Counted from the stretch's first letter, positions 17,523 through 28,132 are shown. The stretch: 64,000 nt of DNA from Pseudomonas botevensis (GCF_019145475.1 NZ_JAHTKI010000011.1:62001-126000); one strand, 5' to 3'. Program-made: numbers and translations. The notes: a model not told the origin generated them from the sequence alone.

Positions 17523-18303
17523 ATATCTCCTGCTGATCGCAGCGTTACTCAGTGCAGGCGTGGCCCAGGCTGACAACAGCAAAGCCAATGCACCGGTGGT
17601 GGTCGACAGCGATGGCTTCAAGGAGCCGCTGTCCAAACTCAAGTTCAACCCGGGGCTGGATCAGCGCGAATTCGAGCGCTCCACCCTCAGCGCGCTGAAC
17701 GTGTATGACCCGCTGGAGTCGTGGAACCGCCGCGTCTATCACTTCAACTACCGTTTCGACCAATGGGTGTTTCTGCCGGTGGTCGACGGTTACCGCTACG
17801 TGACCCCAGGCTTCGTGCGCACCGGCGTGAGCAACTTCTTCAACAACCTGGGCGACGTGCCGAACCTGGTCAACAGCCTGTTGCAGTTCAAGGGCAAGCG
17901 CTCGATGGAAACCACTGCGCGCCTGTTGCTCAACACCACCATCGGCATCGCCGGCCTGTGGGACCCGGCCACCGCCATGGGCCTGCCGCGCCAGAGTGAA
18001 GACTTCGGCCAGACCCTGGGCTTCTACGGCGTTCCGGGCGGTGCCTACTTCGTGCTGCCGATCCTCGGCCCGTCGAACCTGCGCGACACCGCCGGCCTGG
18101 CCGTCGACTACACCGCCGAGTCGGCGATCAACTATTTGAACGTCTCCGAAGTCAGTTCCAACCACCCGGAAATCTGGGCACTGCGCGCCGTCGACAAGCG
18201 CTACCAGACCAGTTTCCGCTACGGCCAGCTGAACTCGCCGTTCGAGTACGAGAAGGTGCGTTACGTGTACACCGAGTCGCGTAAGTTGCAGATTGCCGAG
18301 TAA
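17515..18303 (+). CDS. mlaA: MlaA/VacJ-family outer-membrane lipid asymmetry protein
   Basis: 262 residues starting at GTG 17515 (VAKYLLL). Family signatures are YDPLESWNRRVYHFNYRFDQ, VPNLVNSLLQFK, TTIGIAGLWDPA and EDFGQTLGFYGVPGG. MlaA removes misplaced phospholipid from the outer leaflet of the outer membrane and hands it to MlaC. The predicted signal peptide ends ...SAGVAQADN and contains no Cys; the whole protein has none, so as written it is not a lipoprotein, unlike E. coli MlaA. The gene overlaps the hydrolase gene by 8 bp and is followed by a bidirectional terminator. Confidence 0.93.
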   Translation: MAKYLLLIAALLSAGVAQADNSKANAPVVVDSDGFKEPLSKLKFNPGLDQREFERSTLSALNVYDPLESWNRRVYHFNYRFDQWVFLPVVDGYRYVTPGFVRTGVSNFFNNLGDVPNLVNSLLQFKGKRSMETTARLLLNTTIGIAGLWDPATAMGLPRQSEDFGQTLGFYGVPGGAYFVLPILGPSNLRDTAGLAVDYTAESAINYLNVSEVSSNHPEIWALRAVDKRYQTSFRYGQLNSPFEYEKVRYVYTESRKLQIAE

Positions 18304-18314
18304 AAACGGCAGGT

Positions 18315-18355
18315 AAAAAAAGGGCCATTCGATGTGAATCGAATGGCCCTTTTTT
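18315..18355. terminator. Bidirectional terminator between mlaA and the DUF808 gene
   Basis: AAAAAAAGGGCCATTCGA (18315-18332) pairs with TCGAATGGCCCTTTTTT (from 18339) around a six-base loop. A-run and T-run on either side let it serve both converging genes. Confidence 0.92.
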
Positions 18356-18376
18356 CTGCACCTATTGTGGGAGCGC

Positions 18377-19291
18377 TCAGCCTTTCATTGATTTGCAGAT
18401 TTTGCTGAACACAGAAACCACCGCCAGCACCACCGCACCCGCGACAATCCCCGCCACACCATTGAGCAACAGCGGCACCACAAACCCGGCACCGCCCGCC
18501 GCTGCGCTGACGCCTTCGATCCAGTGATGCACCACCGGCACGCCATGGGTCAGGATGCCGCCGCCGACCAGGAACATCGCTGCCGTGCCGATCACCGACA
18601 GACCCTTCATCATGTAAGGCGCGGCACGCAGGATGCCGTTGCCGATGCTTTTAGCCATTTGCCCGGGCTTCCGGGTCAGCCACAGGCCGAGGTCGTCGAG
18701 TTTGACGATGCCGGCCACCAGGCCATAGACGCCCACGGTCATGACGATGGCGATGCCGGACATCACGATCACCTGCTGGGTCAGCGAGGCATCAGCCACG
18801 GTGCCGAGGGTGATGGCGATGATTTCTGCCGAAAGAATGAAGTCAGTGCGGATCGCGCCTTTGATCTTGTCCTTTTCATAGGCCACCAGATCGGTCGCAG
18901 GATCAGCCACCGCCTCAACCAGTTGCGCGTGCTCGGCTTCGTCTTCCGCCTTGCTGTGCAGAAACGTGTGCGCGAGCTTCTCGAAGCCTTCGAAGCACAG
19001 GTACGCGCCACCGACCATCAGCAACGGCGTCACCAGCCACGGCACGAACGCACTGATGGCCAGCGCCGACGGCACCAGGATCAGCTTGTTGACGAACGAG
19101 CCCTTGGCCACCGCCCACACCACCGGGATTTCCCGCTCGGCACGCACGCCAGAAACCTGCTGGGCGTTGAGCGCCAAGTCATCGCCGAGCACCCCGGCGG
19201 TCTTCTTCGCGGCCATTTTGGTCATCAACGCAACGTCGTCCAGAACAGTGGCGATGTCGTCGATCAGCACCAGCAAACTGCTTCCTGCCAT
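18377..19291 (-). CDS. DUF808/YedI-family inner-membrane protein
   Basis: 304 residues matching the DUF808 (YedI) family from the start [21 protein letters not shown], through [27 protein letters not shown] and [11 protein letters not shown]. About five to seven hydrophobic segments, including [13 protein letters not shown], mark it as a polytopic membrane protein. The family has no established function; a transport role is often assumed. It is a single gene, convergent with mlaA. Confidence 0.85.
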   Translation of the reverse strand: MAGSSLLVLIDDIATVLDDVALMTKMAAKKTAGVLGDDLALNAQQVSGVRAEREIPVVWAVAKGSFVNKLILVPSALAISAFVPWLVTPLLMVGGAYLCFEGFEKLAHTFLHSKAEDEAEHAQLVEAVADPATDLVAYEKDKIKGAIRTDFILSAEIIAITLGTVADASLTQQVIVMSGIAIVMTVGVYGLVAGIVKLDDLGLWLTRKPGQMAKSIGNGILRAAPYMMKGLSVIGTAAMFLVGGGILTHGVPVVHHWIEGVSAAAGGAGFVVPLLLNGVAGIVAGAVVLAVVSVFSKICKSMKG

Positions 19292-19359
19292 GGGTCAGGC
19301 TTCCCTACGTGAAAAAAGTGCGCGCAGCATACCGTGCCGCGACACAGCGGGCGAAAGAT

Positions 19360-20796
19360 TCACGGCACCTGCCAGCCACCGCCCAGGCTCTGGAACAGCG
19401 CGACACTGCCCTGACTGAGCAAACCCTGGGTATCACGCAGGTTTTGCTCGGCCTGCAACAGCACCAATTGCTGGGTCAGCACCGCTTGCTGGCTGACCGT
19501 CCCCGCCCGCTGCTGCGCCTGCTGACTGCCGAACAGTTGCTGATTACGCTGAAACATCTGATCAAAGGCTTGCGCCTGCGTGTTCAGGTGATTGATCGCC
19601 GACAGGTTGTCCTCGACGTTCTGCAACGCGCCGAGCACCGTGCCCCGATACGTGGCCACGTCCTGATCGTAAGCGGCTTCGGCTTCCTGCTTTGCCGCCT
19701 CGCGGGCGCCGCCATCGAAAATGGTTTCGGCCAGCGCCGGCCCGAGGGTCCAGATGCGGTTGGGCACGGCGAGCAGGCCACCCAGCGCCGAGCCCCGGAA
19801 GCCACCTTCGGCAGTCAGGCTCAAGGTCGGAAAAAATGCCGCTTCGGCGACCCCGATCCGCGCGTTGGCCGCCGCAGCCAGGCGTTCGGCCGACACCACA
19901 TCAGGCCGGCGCAGCAGCAAGTTCGACGGCAACACCGACGGCGGCATGGGCGTCGTGAAGCGATAGTCAGCGGCTCTGGGCAGGTCGAACTGCGCCGGGG
20001 CCACTCCCACCAACACCGCCAGCGCATGTTCGGCCTGTTCCCGCGAACGCTGCGCCGTTTGCAGCGCTGCGATCACCGTACTGAGCTGATCCTGCGCCAC
20101 CAGCAGTTGATCGTTGGTCGCCGTGCCCTGAACGGTCTGTGCCTGAATCATCGTCAGCAGTTGCTGATTGATGGCTTGCTGTTGCTGCAACAGGTCGATG
20201 TCGATATCCAGTTGCCGCAGCCCCAGATAGTCAGTTGCCACACTGGCGCCGATGGACAGCCGCACGCCGGCCAGCAACGCATCGGACGATTGCAGAGAAG
20301 CCTGGCTCGATTCGATGCCGCGCCGCACTTGCCCCCACAGATCCGGCTCCCAACTGGCACTGAGGGTGGCACTGACCGTTTGCTCGACGGTGCTGCCGCT
20401 GCTGCCGGTCAAACCGCTGGTGGTGCTGCCACTGGCCCCGCCGCCGACACCACGAGCGCCGGACAGCCCCACGCCTACGGTTGGCCACAACCCGGCACGG
20501 CTCGACGCCACTTGTGCCTGCGCCAGCCGATACGCCGCCTCGGCGCCGATGATCGACGAGTTGGCCTTGGCCGACCGGTCGATCAGATCGTTGAGTATCG
20601 GGTCCTGATAGACCCGCCACCACTGACTGTCCAGAGCGCCTTGCGGATTGGCCTGCGCGCGCTGCCACGGCGTGCCTTCCTTGAACGAAGTCGGCAGTTC
20701 GACGACCGGTTTGTGGTAGTCCGGGCCGACCATGCAACCGCTCAACAACAGACTCAGCACCAGGCTTGCGCCCATTGGGAACAGGCGACGTTTCAT
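19360..20796 (-). CDS. opmB: Outer-membrane efflux lipoprotein of the MuxABC system
   Basis: 478 residues of the NodT/OprM outer-membrane factor family. The lipobox LLLSGC (Cys21) is followed by MVGPDYHKP, the standard start of OprM-type channels. Two TolC-like repeats and Gly-rich loop regions follow. The channel carries substrates from the RND pump through the outer membrane. It begins one base after the muxC stop, with its ribosome site (AAGGAG) inside muxC. Name by gene order with P. aeruginosa muxABC-opmB. Confidence 0.9.
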   Translation of the reverse strand: MKRRLFPMGASLVLSLLLSGCMVGPDYHKPVVELPTSFKEGTPWQRAQANPQGALDSQWWRVYQDPILNDLIDRSAKANSSIIGAEAAYRLAQAQVASSRAGLWPTVGVGLSGARGVGGGASGSTTSGLTGSSGSTVEQTVSATLSASWEPDLWGQVRRGIESSQASLQSSDALLAGVRLSIGASVATDYLGLRQLDIDIDLLQQQQAINQQLLTMIQAQTVQGTATNDQLLVAQDQLSTVIAALQTAQRSREQAEHALAVLVGVAPAQFDLPRAADYRFTTPMPPSVLPSNLLLRRPDVVSAERLAAAANARIGVAEAAFFPTLSLTAEGGFRGSALGGLLAVPNRIWTLGPALAETIFDGGAREAAKQEAEAAYDQDVATYRGTVLGALQNVEDNLSAINHLNTQAQAFDQMFQRNQQLFGSQQAQQRAGTVSQQAVLTQQLVLLQAEQNLRDTQGLLSQGSVALFQSLGGGWQVP

Positions 20797-23700
20797 TTAT
20801 TGCTCCTTACGCTTCAGGCGCTGCGACGCCCAATCCAGCCAAAGGTAGATCACTGGCGTGGTGTATAGCGTCAGTAACTGACTGAACAGCAAGCCGCCAA
20901 TGATCGAAATCCCCAATGGCCGGCGCAGCTCCGAGCCATAACCGCTGCCTAGCACCAGCGGCAGTGCGCCGAGAATCGCCGCCAGCGTGGTCATCATGAT
21001 CGGCCGGAAGCGGATCAGGCAGGCGCGGCGGATCGCGTCCTTGGCGCTCAAGCCGAATTCGCGGCGCTCGGTGATGGCGAAGTCGATCATCATGATTGCG
21101 TTCTTCTTCACGATCCCGATCAGCAGAATCACCCCCACCAGCGCGATGATCGACAGCTCGGTGCCGGTCAGCAGCAAGGCAATCAGCGCGCCGACGCCGG
21201 CCGACGGCAAGGTCGACAGGATCGTCAGTGGATGCACCAGGCTTTCATAGAGCATGCCCAGCACCACGTACACCGACAGCAGCGCGGCGACGATCAGCAA
21301 CGGCTCGCTGGCCACCGAAGACTGGAACACCTGCGCCGTCCCGGCAAACTGGCCGACCACACTGGCCGGCATGCGCAATTGTTTGACGGCGTTGTCCACC
21401 AGCGCCGTTGCCTGGCCGATGGAGACGCCCGGCGCGAGGTTGAACGAAGCGGTCACCGCCGGAAATGTCCCCTGATGACTGATCGAGATAGCCGTGCGCC
21501 CCACCGAATAGTCGGCCAGCGTCGACAGCGGCACCAACGCCTGCGAGGCCGTGGCGCTGAGGTTCGGCGCCGCCGCAGCGCCCTTGCTGGTGACGGCGGC
21601 GGTGCCCACCGGCACGTAGAGGTTTTTCAGGCTCGCCGGGGAGTCCCAGTACGGCGGCGCGACCTCCATCACCACGTGATACTGATTGGCCGCGCGGTAG
21701 ATGGTCGAAACCTGGCGTTGCCCGAACGCGTCGTACAACGTCTGGTCGATGGCCGACATGCTGACCCCGAGCCGGGCGGCGGCATCGCGGTTGACAGTGA
21801 CACTGGCCATCAGGCTGTTGTCCTGCTGATCGGTGTTCACATCGGCCAGTTGCGGCAAGCCGTGCAGCACCGCGACGACTTTCGGCACCCATTCGTCGAG
21901 GGTGCTCTGGTCGTCGGCAGTCATCGTGTATTGGTACTGCGCCCCGCTCTGCCGACCGCCGACCGTGATGTCCTGCGCCGATTGCAGATACAGACGGGTG
22001 CCAGGCATGTCGCCGAGGGTGTGGCGAATCTGGCCGATGACCTGATCGGCGCTGTCCTTGCGATCCGCCAGAGGCTTGAGGGTGATGAACAACTGCGCAC
22101 TGTTGACCGCCCCGCCGATCCCGCCACCGCCACCGACAAACCCGCCTACCGTCGCCACGTTCGGATTGCTCAAGACCTTTTTATTGATCGCGCTGAAGTT
22201 CGACTGGATCGCGCCAAAGGAAATGCTCTGCGCCGCGATGATGCTGCCAGACATGCGACCGGTGTCTTCCTGCGGAAAGAAACCCTTGGGCACCAGCACG
22301 TACAACACGCACGCCAACACGATCACCAGCAGCGTCAGCAGCCCCATCAGGAACGAATGCTCGACGACCCAACCGAGGGTGCGATCGTAAAAGCGGTGAA
22401 AGTACGAGTCCGGGTGATCGTCACCCTTGCCGCTCTGTTGCTGAGTACGCAGCAGCACACTGGCGAGCATCGGCGTCACCGTCAGCGACACCAGCATCGA
22501 AATCACGATGGCCACCGACAGCGAAATCGAAAACTCGCGAAACAGCCGCCCGACCACCCCGCCCATCAGCAGCAACGGAATGAACACCGCCACCAGCGAC
22601 ACGCTGATGGTCATCACCGTAAAGCCCACCTCCCGCACCCCAGCCAGCGCGGCTTGCACGCGGCTCTCGCCTTTTTCCAGGTGCCGCATGATGTTCTCGA
22701 CCACCACGATCGCATCGTCGACCACAAACCCGGTGGAAATGGTCAGCGCCATCAGTGACAGGTTGTTGAGGCTGTAGCCGAGAAAATACATCGCCCCGAA
22801 GGTGCCGAGCAGCGAAAGCGGTACGACGATGGCCGGGATCAGCGTGCTGCGCCAGTCGCGGAAGAAGCCGAAGGTCACCAGCGTCACCAGCGCGATCGAA
22901 ATCAGCAGGGTCACTTCCACGTCGTGCAATGACGCGCGAATGGTGGTGGTGCGGTCCATCAGGATGTTGATCTTGATCGCCGAGGGGATCGAACTCTGCA
23001 GAAACGGCAGGTCGGCCTTCACCGCATCCACGGTGTCGATGACGTTGGCGCCGGGCTGCTTGAACACCACCAGCAGCACCGCCGGTTTGCCGTTGGACAG
23101 GCCGAAGTTGCGCAGATCCTCGACGTCCTCGGTGACGTCGCCCAGATCGGAAATGCGCACCAGATCACCGTTGCGTTGCTTGACCACCAACGGCCCGTAA
23201 TCGGTGCCCTGATACAGCATGTCGTTGGCCTTCAGACCGTAGGACTGATCACCAACTGACACGGTGCCCTTGGGCAAATTCACGTTGGACGCCTGAATCA
23301 CTTGGCGAACCTGTTCCAGGCTGACGCCGTAGCGATTGAGCCGATCCGGATTGAGCTCAATCCGCACCGCCGGCAAGGCCGCGCCCCCCACCGTCACATC
23401 GCCCACACCGGTGGTCTGCAACAAGCGCTGTTCGAGCAGAGTAGAAGCCACGTCGTACATCTGGCCACGGGTCGCGGTGTCGGAAGTCAGGCTGAGGATC
23501 AGGATCGGCGAGTCGGCCGGATTGACCTTGCGGTAGGTCGGGTTGCCGGACAGATCGCTCGGCAGATTGCTGCGGGCTGCATTGATCGCCGCTTGCACGT
23601 CGCGCGCCGCGCCATCGATGTCGCGGTTGAGGTCGAACTGCAAGGTAATGCGGGTCGCCCCCAACGAACTGGACGAAGTCATTTCGGTGACCCCGGCGAT

Positions 23701-23919
23701 CTGCCCGAACTGACGTTCCAGAGGCGTCGCCACTGACGACGCCACCGTGCTGGGGTCAGCGCCGGGTAACGACGCGCGCACGCTGATGGTCGGGAAATCC
23801 ACTTCCGGCAACGGCGCCACCGGCAACAGGTTGAACGCCAGCACACCGAACAGCGCCAGCCCGACCGCCAGCAACGTGGTGGCGATGGGGCGCTGGATAA
23901 ACGGCGCGCTAAGGTTCAT
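20797..23919 (-). CDS. muxC: RND efflux pump subunit MuxC (MdtC-like)
   Basis: 1040 residues from the ATG at 23919 (MNLSAPFIQRPIATTLL), a full RND transporter with twelve transmembrane helices and two large periplasmic loops. TGFVVDDAIVVVENI holds the paired Asp of helix 4 that carry protons. It works as a heteromeric pump with MuxB, as MdtB/MdtC do. It overlaps the end of muxB by 11 bp. The open frame runs 19 codons further upstream inside muxB but lacks a start of RND type. Confidence 0.93.
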   Translation of the reverse strand: MNLSAPFIQRPIATTLLAVGLALFGVLAFNLLPVAPLPEVDFPTISVRASLPGADPSTVASSVATPLERQFGQIAGVTEMTSSSSLGATRITLQFDLNRDIDGAARDVQAAINAARSNLPSDLSGNPTYRKVNPADSPILILSLTSDTATRGQMYDVASTLLEQRLLQTTGVGDVTVGGAALPAVRIELNPDRLNRYGVSLEQVRQVIQASNVNLPKGTVSVGDQSYGLKANDMLYQGTDYGPLVVKQRNGDLVRISDLGDVTEDVEDLRNFGLSNGKPAVLLVVFKQPGANVIDTVDAVKADLPFLQSSIPSAIKINILMDRTTTIRASLHDVEVTLLISIALVTLVTFGFFRDWRSTLIPAIVVPLSLLGTFGAMYFLGYSLNNLSLMALTISTGFVVDDAIVVVENIMRHLEKGESRVQAALAGVREVGFTVMTISVSLVAVFIPLLLMGGVVGRLFREFSISLSVAIVISMLVSLTVTPMLASVLLRTQQQSGKGDDHPDSYFHRFYDRTLGWVVEHSFLMGLLTLLVIVLACVLYVLVPKGFFPQEDTGRMSGSIIAAQSISFGAIQSNFSAINKKVLSNPNVATVGGFVGGGGGIGGAVNSAQLFITLKPLADRKDSADQVIGQIRHTLGDMPGTRLYLQSAQDITVGGRQSGAQYQYTMTADDQSTLDEWVPKVVAVLHGLPQLADVNTDQQDNSLMASVTVNRDAAARLGVSMSAIDQTLYDAFGQRQVSTIYRAANQYHVVMEVAPPYWDSPASLKNLYVPVGTAAVTSKGAAAAPNLSATASQALVPLSTLADYSVGRTAISISHQGTFPAVTASFNLAPGVSIGQATALVDNAVKQLRMPASVVGQFAGTAQVFQSSVASEPLLIVAALLSVYVVLGMLYESLVHPLTILSTLPSAGVGALIALLLTGTELSIIALVGVILLIGIVKKNAIMMIDFAITERREFGLSAKDAIRRACLIRFRPIMMTTLAAILGALPLVLGSGYGSELRRPLGISIIGGLLFSQLLTLYTTPVIYLWLDWASQRLKRKEQ

Positions 23920-26900
23920 CGCGCAAGGCCTTGGTCGCCGCTGGCCGGCGCCAGGTGAAGCGCTGCTCCAGGCCATGCATGGCGAGGAAAATCACCGGGG
24001 TCGAGAACAGCGTCAGCAACTGGCTGAGCAACAGTCCGCCGATGATCGCAATTCCCAGCGGATGACGCAGCTCCGAGCCGATCCCGGTGCCCAATGCCAG
24101 CGGGACCGCACCGAACAAGGAGGCCATGCTGGTCATCAGAATCGGCCGGAATCGCAGCTCGGCGGCCTGACGAATCGCAGCTACCGGATCGAGCCCGCCC
24201 TTGCGTTCCAGCTCCAGGGCGAAGTCGACCATCATGATGCCGTTCTTCATCACGATACCGATCAGCAGAACGATGCCGATCAAACCGATGATGTCGAACT
24301 GCGTACCGGTGATCAGCAATGCCAGCAAGGCACCGAGCGCGGCGGATAGCAGAGTCGAGAGAATCGTCACCGGATGCACGAAGCTCTCGTAGAGAATCCC
24401 CAGCATCAGGTACACCACGATGATCGCCGCCAGCACCAGAAACACCTGATTGGACAACGACGCCTCGAACGTCGCCGCCGCTCCTTCCAGGTTGGCTTGC
24501 ACCGACAGCGGCAGGCCGGCCCGGGTTTCGATGTCCTTGAGCCGCGTCACCGCCGCGCCGAGGGTCTGGCCGGGGGCGAGGTTGAACGAGGCATCGGCGT
24601 AGGGAAATTGCCCCAGACGGTTGATGGTTACCGGCGCACGAATCACCTGCAGTGTCGCCATGCTCGACAACGGCGCGACCCCGCCGCCGGGAATGGCGAC
24701 GTAGAGTCCGGTCAACAGGTCGGCCAGATTGTGCGGCGGATGGTCGGTGGCGATCACCACGTGATACTGGTTCAGTTGGGTGTAAATGGTCGACACCTGG
24801 CGCTGGCCGAAGGCGTCGTACAGCACGTCGTCGATGGCTTGCGGGGTGATGCCCAGACGCGAAGCCGTAGCGCGGTCAAAGTTGAGCTGGATCTGATTGC
24901 CGAACTGCATCGCCTGGCTTTGCACGTCGGTGAACATCGGGTCCTGCCTGATCGCCGCGAGCAGTTTGTTGGTCCAGGTTTCCAGTTCGCCCGGGTCGGT
25001 AGCTTGCAGTCCGAGGCGGTAACTGGTGGTCGATACCGTGGCGTCCAGCGTCAGATCCTGCACGCTGTGCAGGTACAGGCGAATCCCGGCGTCGTCGGCA
25101 TTGGCATCGGAGAGCCGGCGGATCACCGCTGCGCTGCTGTCGCGCTCGCCATGGGGCTTGAGGTTGATCAGCAGATTGCCCTGATTGATCGTCGGATTGG
25201 TCTGATCGATGCCGACGAACGACGAAAGACTCGCCACCGCCGGGTCCTTGAGAATCCGGGCGGCCAGCCGCTGCTGTTCGACCTGCATCTGCTGGAAGGA
25301 AATGCCCGGCGAGGCTTGGGAAATGCCTTGGATCAGTCCGGTGTCCTGCTCAGGGAAAAAGCCTTTGGGCATGACCACGATGATCAACAGCGTCAGCAGC
25401 CCGGTGAGCACCACCGAGATCAGCGTCAGCCCGCGATGCAGCAGCACCCAATCCAGGCCTTTGACGTAATAGCCGTTGACCCGGTCGAAGAAATCGACCC
25501 GGCGCTCCTCGTGCTTGGGCTTGAGCATCCGCGAACACATCATCGGCGTCAGGGTCAGGGTGATCAGCGCCGAGATGACGATGGTCACCGCCACGGTCAT
25601 GGCGAATTCGCGAAACAGCCGGCCGACCACATCGCCCATGAACAACAGCGGAATCATCACTGCGATCAGCGCCACCGACAGCGAAATGATGGTGAAGCCG
25701 ATCTGCTCCGCCCCTTTGAGCGCGGCCTGCATAGGCGAGTCGCCGGCCTCGATGTAGCGGGTGATGTTTTCGATCATGACGATGGCGTCATCGACCACAA
25801 AACCGATGGCGATGGTCAGCGCCATCAGCGTCAGGTTGTTCAGCGAAAACCCCACCGCGTACGCCACCGCCAGGGTGCCGACCAGCGTCAGCGGCACGGT
25901 CACCGCCGGGATGATCGTCGCCGCCACGTTACGCAGGAACAGGAAAATCACGATCACTACCAGCAACACCGCTACCGCCAGCTCGTACTGCACGTCGGTG
26001 ACCGAGGCGCGGATGGTTTGCGTGCGGTCGGTGAGCACGTTGACCTTCAGCGTCGCCGGCAAACTGGCGCGCAGCTTGGGCAGCAGTTGTTGCACGCGGT
26101 CGACCACATCGATGACGTTGGCACCGGGCTGACGCTGGATATTCAGGACAATCGATGGCGTGCTGTCGGTCCATGCCGCTTGCCGAGGATTTTCCGGACC
26201 CTGGGTCGACGAAGCGATCTGCGACAGGCGAATCGGTGCGCCATTCTTGTAGGCGATCACCAGGTCGCGGTACTCCTCGGCCGACTGCAACTGGTCGTTG
26301 GTGCCGATCGAGTACGCCTGATATTTGCCGTCGATATTACCCTTGGCCTGATTGACGTTGGCCGTGCCCAGGGAGGTGCGCAGGTCATCCAGGGACAGTC
26401 CCAGACTGTTCAGCGCCGACGTGTTGGCCTCGACCCGCACCGCCGGACGCTGACCGCCACTGAGGGTGACCAGGCCGACGCCGGTGATCTGCGAAATCTT
26501 TTGCGCCAGCCGCGTGTCAGCCAGATCCTCGACCTTGGTCAGTGGCAGCACGTCGGAGGTCAGCGACAGCGTCAGAACGGGCGCATCGGCCGGGTTGACC
26601 TTGCTGTACACCGGCGGGTACGGCAGGTTCGCCGGCAGGAAGGTGCCGGCAGCGTTGATTGCTGCCTGCACTTCCTGTTCGGCGACATCCAGCGACAGCG
26701 ACAGATCGAATTGCAGGGTCACCACCGAAGCGCCGTCGGAGCTGGTGGAGTTCATCGACTTGAGCCCCGGCATCTCGCCGAGCTGGCGTTCCAGCGGCGC
26801 GGTGATCGACGAACTGATGACCTCGGGACTGGCGCCGGGGTACTGGGTGAACACCTGAATGGTCGGGTAATCCACCTCCGGCAATGCCGACACCGACAAC

Positions 26901-26992
26901 AAGTGATAACCGAGCAGACCGAGCAACAGTACGGCGACCATCAACAGCGTGGTGGCCACCGGGCGTTCGATGAAGGGGCGCGAGACGTTCAT
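23909..26992 (-). CDS. muxB: RND efflux pump subunit MuxB (MdtB-like)
   Basis: 1027 residues starting MNVSRPFIERPVATTLLM, with AGGAGG eight bases upstream. Proton-relay Asp residues are in GFVVDDAIVMIENI, and the second-half motif GIVMKNGIMMVDFALE is present. It forms the inner-membrane pump with MuxC and exports drugs or other small amphipathic compounds by proton antiport. In P. aeruginosa MuxABC-OpmB has been linked to aztreonam, macrolide and novobiocin resistance; that substrate range is not proven for this strain. Confidence 0.93.
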   Translation of the reverse strand: MNVSRPFIERPVATTLLMVAVLLLGLLGYHLLSVSALPEVDYPTIQVFTQYPGASPEVISSSITAPLERQLGEMPGLKSMNSTSSDGASVVTLQFDLSLSLDVAEQEVQAAINAAGTFLPANLPYPPVYSKVNPADAPVLTLSLTSDVLPLTKVEDLADTRLAQKISQITGVGLVTLSGGQRPAVRVEANTSALNSLGLSLDDLRTSLGTANVNQAKGNIDGKYQAYSIGTNDQLQSAEEYRDLVIAYKNGAPIRLSQIASSTQGPENPRQAAWTDSTPSIVLNIQRQPGANVIDVVDRVQQLLPKLRASLPATLKVNVLTDRTQTIRASVTDVQYELAVAVLLVVIVIFLFLRNVAATIIPAVTVPLTLVGTLAVAYAVGFSLNNLTLMALTIAIGFVVDDAIVMIENITRYIEAGDSPMQAALKGAEQIGFTIISLSVALIAVMIPLLFMGDVVGRLFREFAMTVAVTIVISALITLTLTPMMCSRMLKPKHEERRVDFFDRVNGYYVKGLDWVLLHRGLTLISVVLTGLLTLLIIVVMPKGFFPEQDTGLIQGISQASPGISFQQMQVEQQRLAARILKDPAVASLSSFVGIDQTNPTINQGNLLINLKPHGERDSSAAVIRRLSDANADDAGIRLYLHSVQDLTLDATVSTTSYRLGLQATDPGELETWTNKLLAAIRQDPMFTDVQSQAMQFGNQIQLNFDRATASRLGITPQAIDDVLYDAFGQRQVSTIYTQLNQYHVVIATDHPPHNLADLLTGLYVAIPGGGVAPLSSMATLQVIRAPVTINRLGQFPYADASFNLAPGQTLGAAVTRLKDIETRAGLPLSVQANLEGAAATFEASLSNQVFLVLAAIIVVYLMLGILYESFVHPVTILSTLLSAALGALLALLITGTQFDIIGLIGIVLLIGIVMKNGIMMVDFALELERKGGLDPVAAIRQAAELRFRPILMTSMASLFGAVPLALGTGIGSELRHPLGIAIIGGLLLSQLLTLFSTPVIFLAMHGLEQRFTWRRPAATKALRDEP

Positions 26993-27004
26993 GGGCTACG
27001 CCTC

Positions 27005-28132
27005 CTACGGCGCGACGACTTTCACCGCCGAGCCATCGTCGAGTTTGTCGGCACCTTCGGTGACGACCTGCTCGCCCGCCTTCACCCCGTTGTCGAGCAC
27101 CGCCGAAACGTCGCCCATGGCCGGCCCGGTCTTGATGTTGCGCAGGCTGACCTTGTTGCCGGGGTCGACCACCACAAACACGAAATCGCCTTTGCTGCCA
27201 TGCTGGATCGTCCGGGTTGGCACCACGGGGTTCTGACTCAGGGTGTCGGCCTTGAGCCGGGCGTTGACGAACTGATTGGGAAACAGCGCCTTGCCCGAGT
27301 CATCGAACTGCGCCTTGACCTTGATCGTGCCGGTGCTGGTATCGACCTGGTTATCCAGCGCCAGCAGAGTGCCGGTGGCCAGCAGGTTGTGTTTGTTGCG
27401 GTCGTAGGCCAGCACCGTGACTACGCCTTTGGACATCGCCTGATTGATCGAACCCAGATCGTCCTCGGGCACGGCGAACACCACGGTGGCCGGGGTCATC
27501 TGGGTGATCACGGCAATCCCGGTAGTGCTGGTGGTGGTCACGTAGTTGCCGGGATCGACCTGGCGCAAACCGACCACGCCATCCACCGGTGAAGTGATGG
27601 TGCAGTAGCTCAACTGGACTTCGAGGTTCTGCACGCTGCCCTGATCCGAAGCGACCGTACCTTGCAGTTGTTGCACCAGGGAGGCCTGGGTATCGAGAGT
27701 CTGCTGAGTGGTGGAGCCGACCTTGATCAGCTCGCGATAACGCGCCAGATCCCGCACGGCGTTGGCGAGCAACGCCTGATCGTGCATCAGCGTGCCCTTG
27801 GCCACCGCCAGTTGCGCCTTCAGCGCGCGGTCGTCGATGCGGGCGATGACCTGGCCCTTGCCGACGTGCTGGCCTTCTGTGAAATCGACCGAGCTGAGAA
27901 TGCCGTTGACCTGCGTCACCACCGTCACGCTACGGGTCGGGGTCACCGTACCCAGTGCGTCAATGTAAACCGGCACGTCTTGAAGCTTGACGGCGACCGT
28001 CGCGACCGGCTCAGCGGCGGGCGGAGGCTTGACGCGATGCTGACCGGCGCTCAGATAGATCCACAAGCCAAGCCCCAGCAACAGCACAATGCCGATGATC
28101 AGCAGGACTTTGCCGCGCCTGCGTGTCGCCAT
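27005..28132 (-). CDS. muxA: Membrane fusion protein MuxA (MdtA-like)
   Basis: 375 residues of the HlyD/RND adaptor family. After a basic N-terminus (MATRRRGK) there is one membrane anchor (VLLIIGIVLLLGLGLWIYL), then VYIDALGTVTPTRSVTVVTQVNG, the start of the lipoyl-like barrel domain, a coiled-coil hairpin and a beta-barrel. It bridges MuxBC and OpmB in the periplasm. It is the first gene of the four-gene operon; the 12-bp gap to muxB contains the muxB ribosome site. A TetR-type gene lies divergently 193 bp away and is a plausible local regulator. Confidence 0.92.
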   Translation of the reverse strand: MATRRRGKVLLIIGIVLLLGLGLWIYLSAGQHRVKPPPAAEPVATVAVKLQDVPVYIDALGTVTPTRSVTVVTQVNGILSSVDFTEGQHVGKGQVIARIDDRALKAQLAVAKGTLMHDQALLANAVRDLARYRELIKVGSTTQQTLDTQASLVQQLQGTVASDQGSVQNLEVQLSYCTITSPVDGVVGLRQVDPGNYVTTTSTTGIAVITQMTPATVVFAVPEDDLGSINQAMSKGVVTVLAYDRNKHNLLATGTLLALDNQVDTSTGTIKVKAQFDDSGKALFPNQFVNARLKADTLSQNPVVPTRTIQHGSKGDFVFVVVDPGNKVSLRNIKTGPAMGDVSAVLDNGVKAGEQVVTEGADKLDDGSAVKVVAP

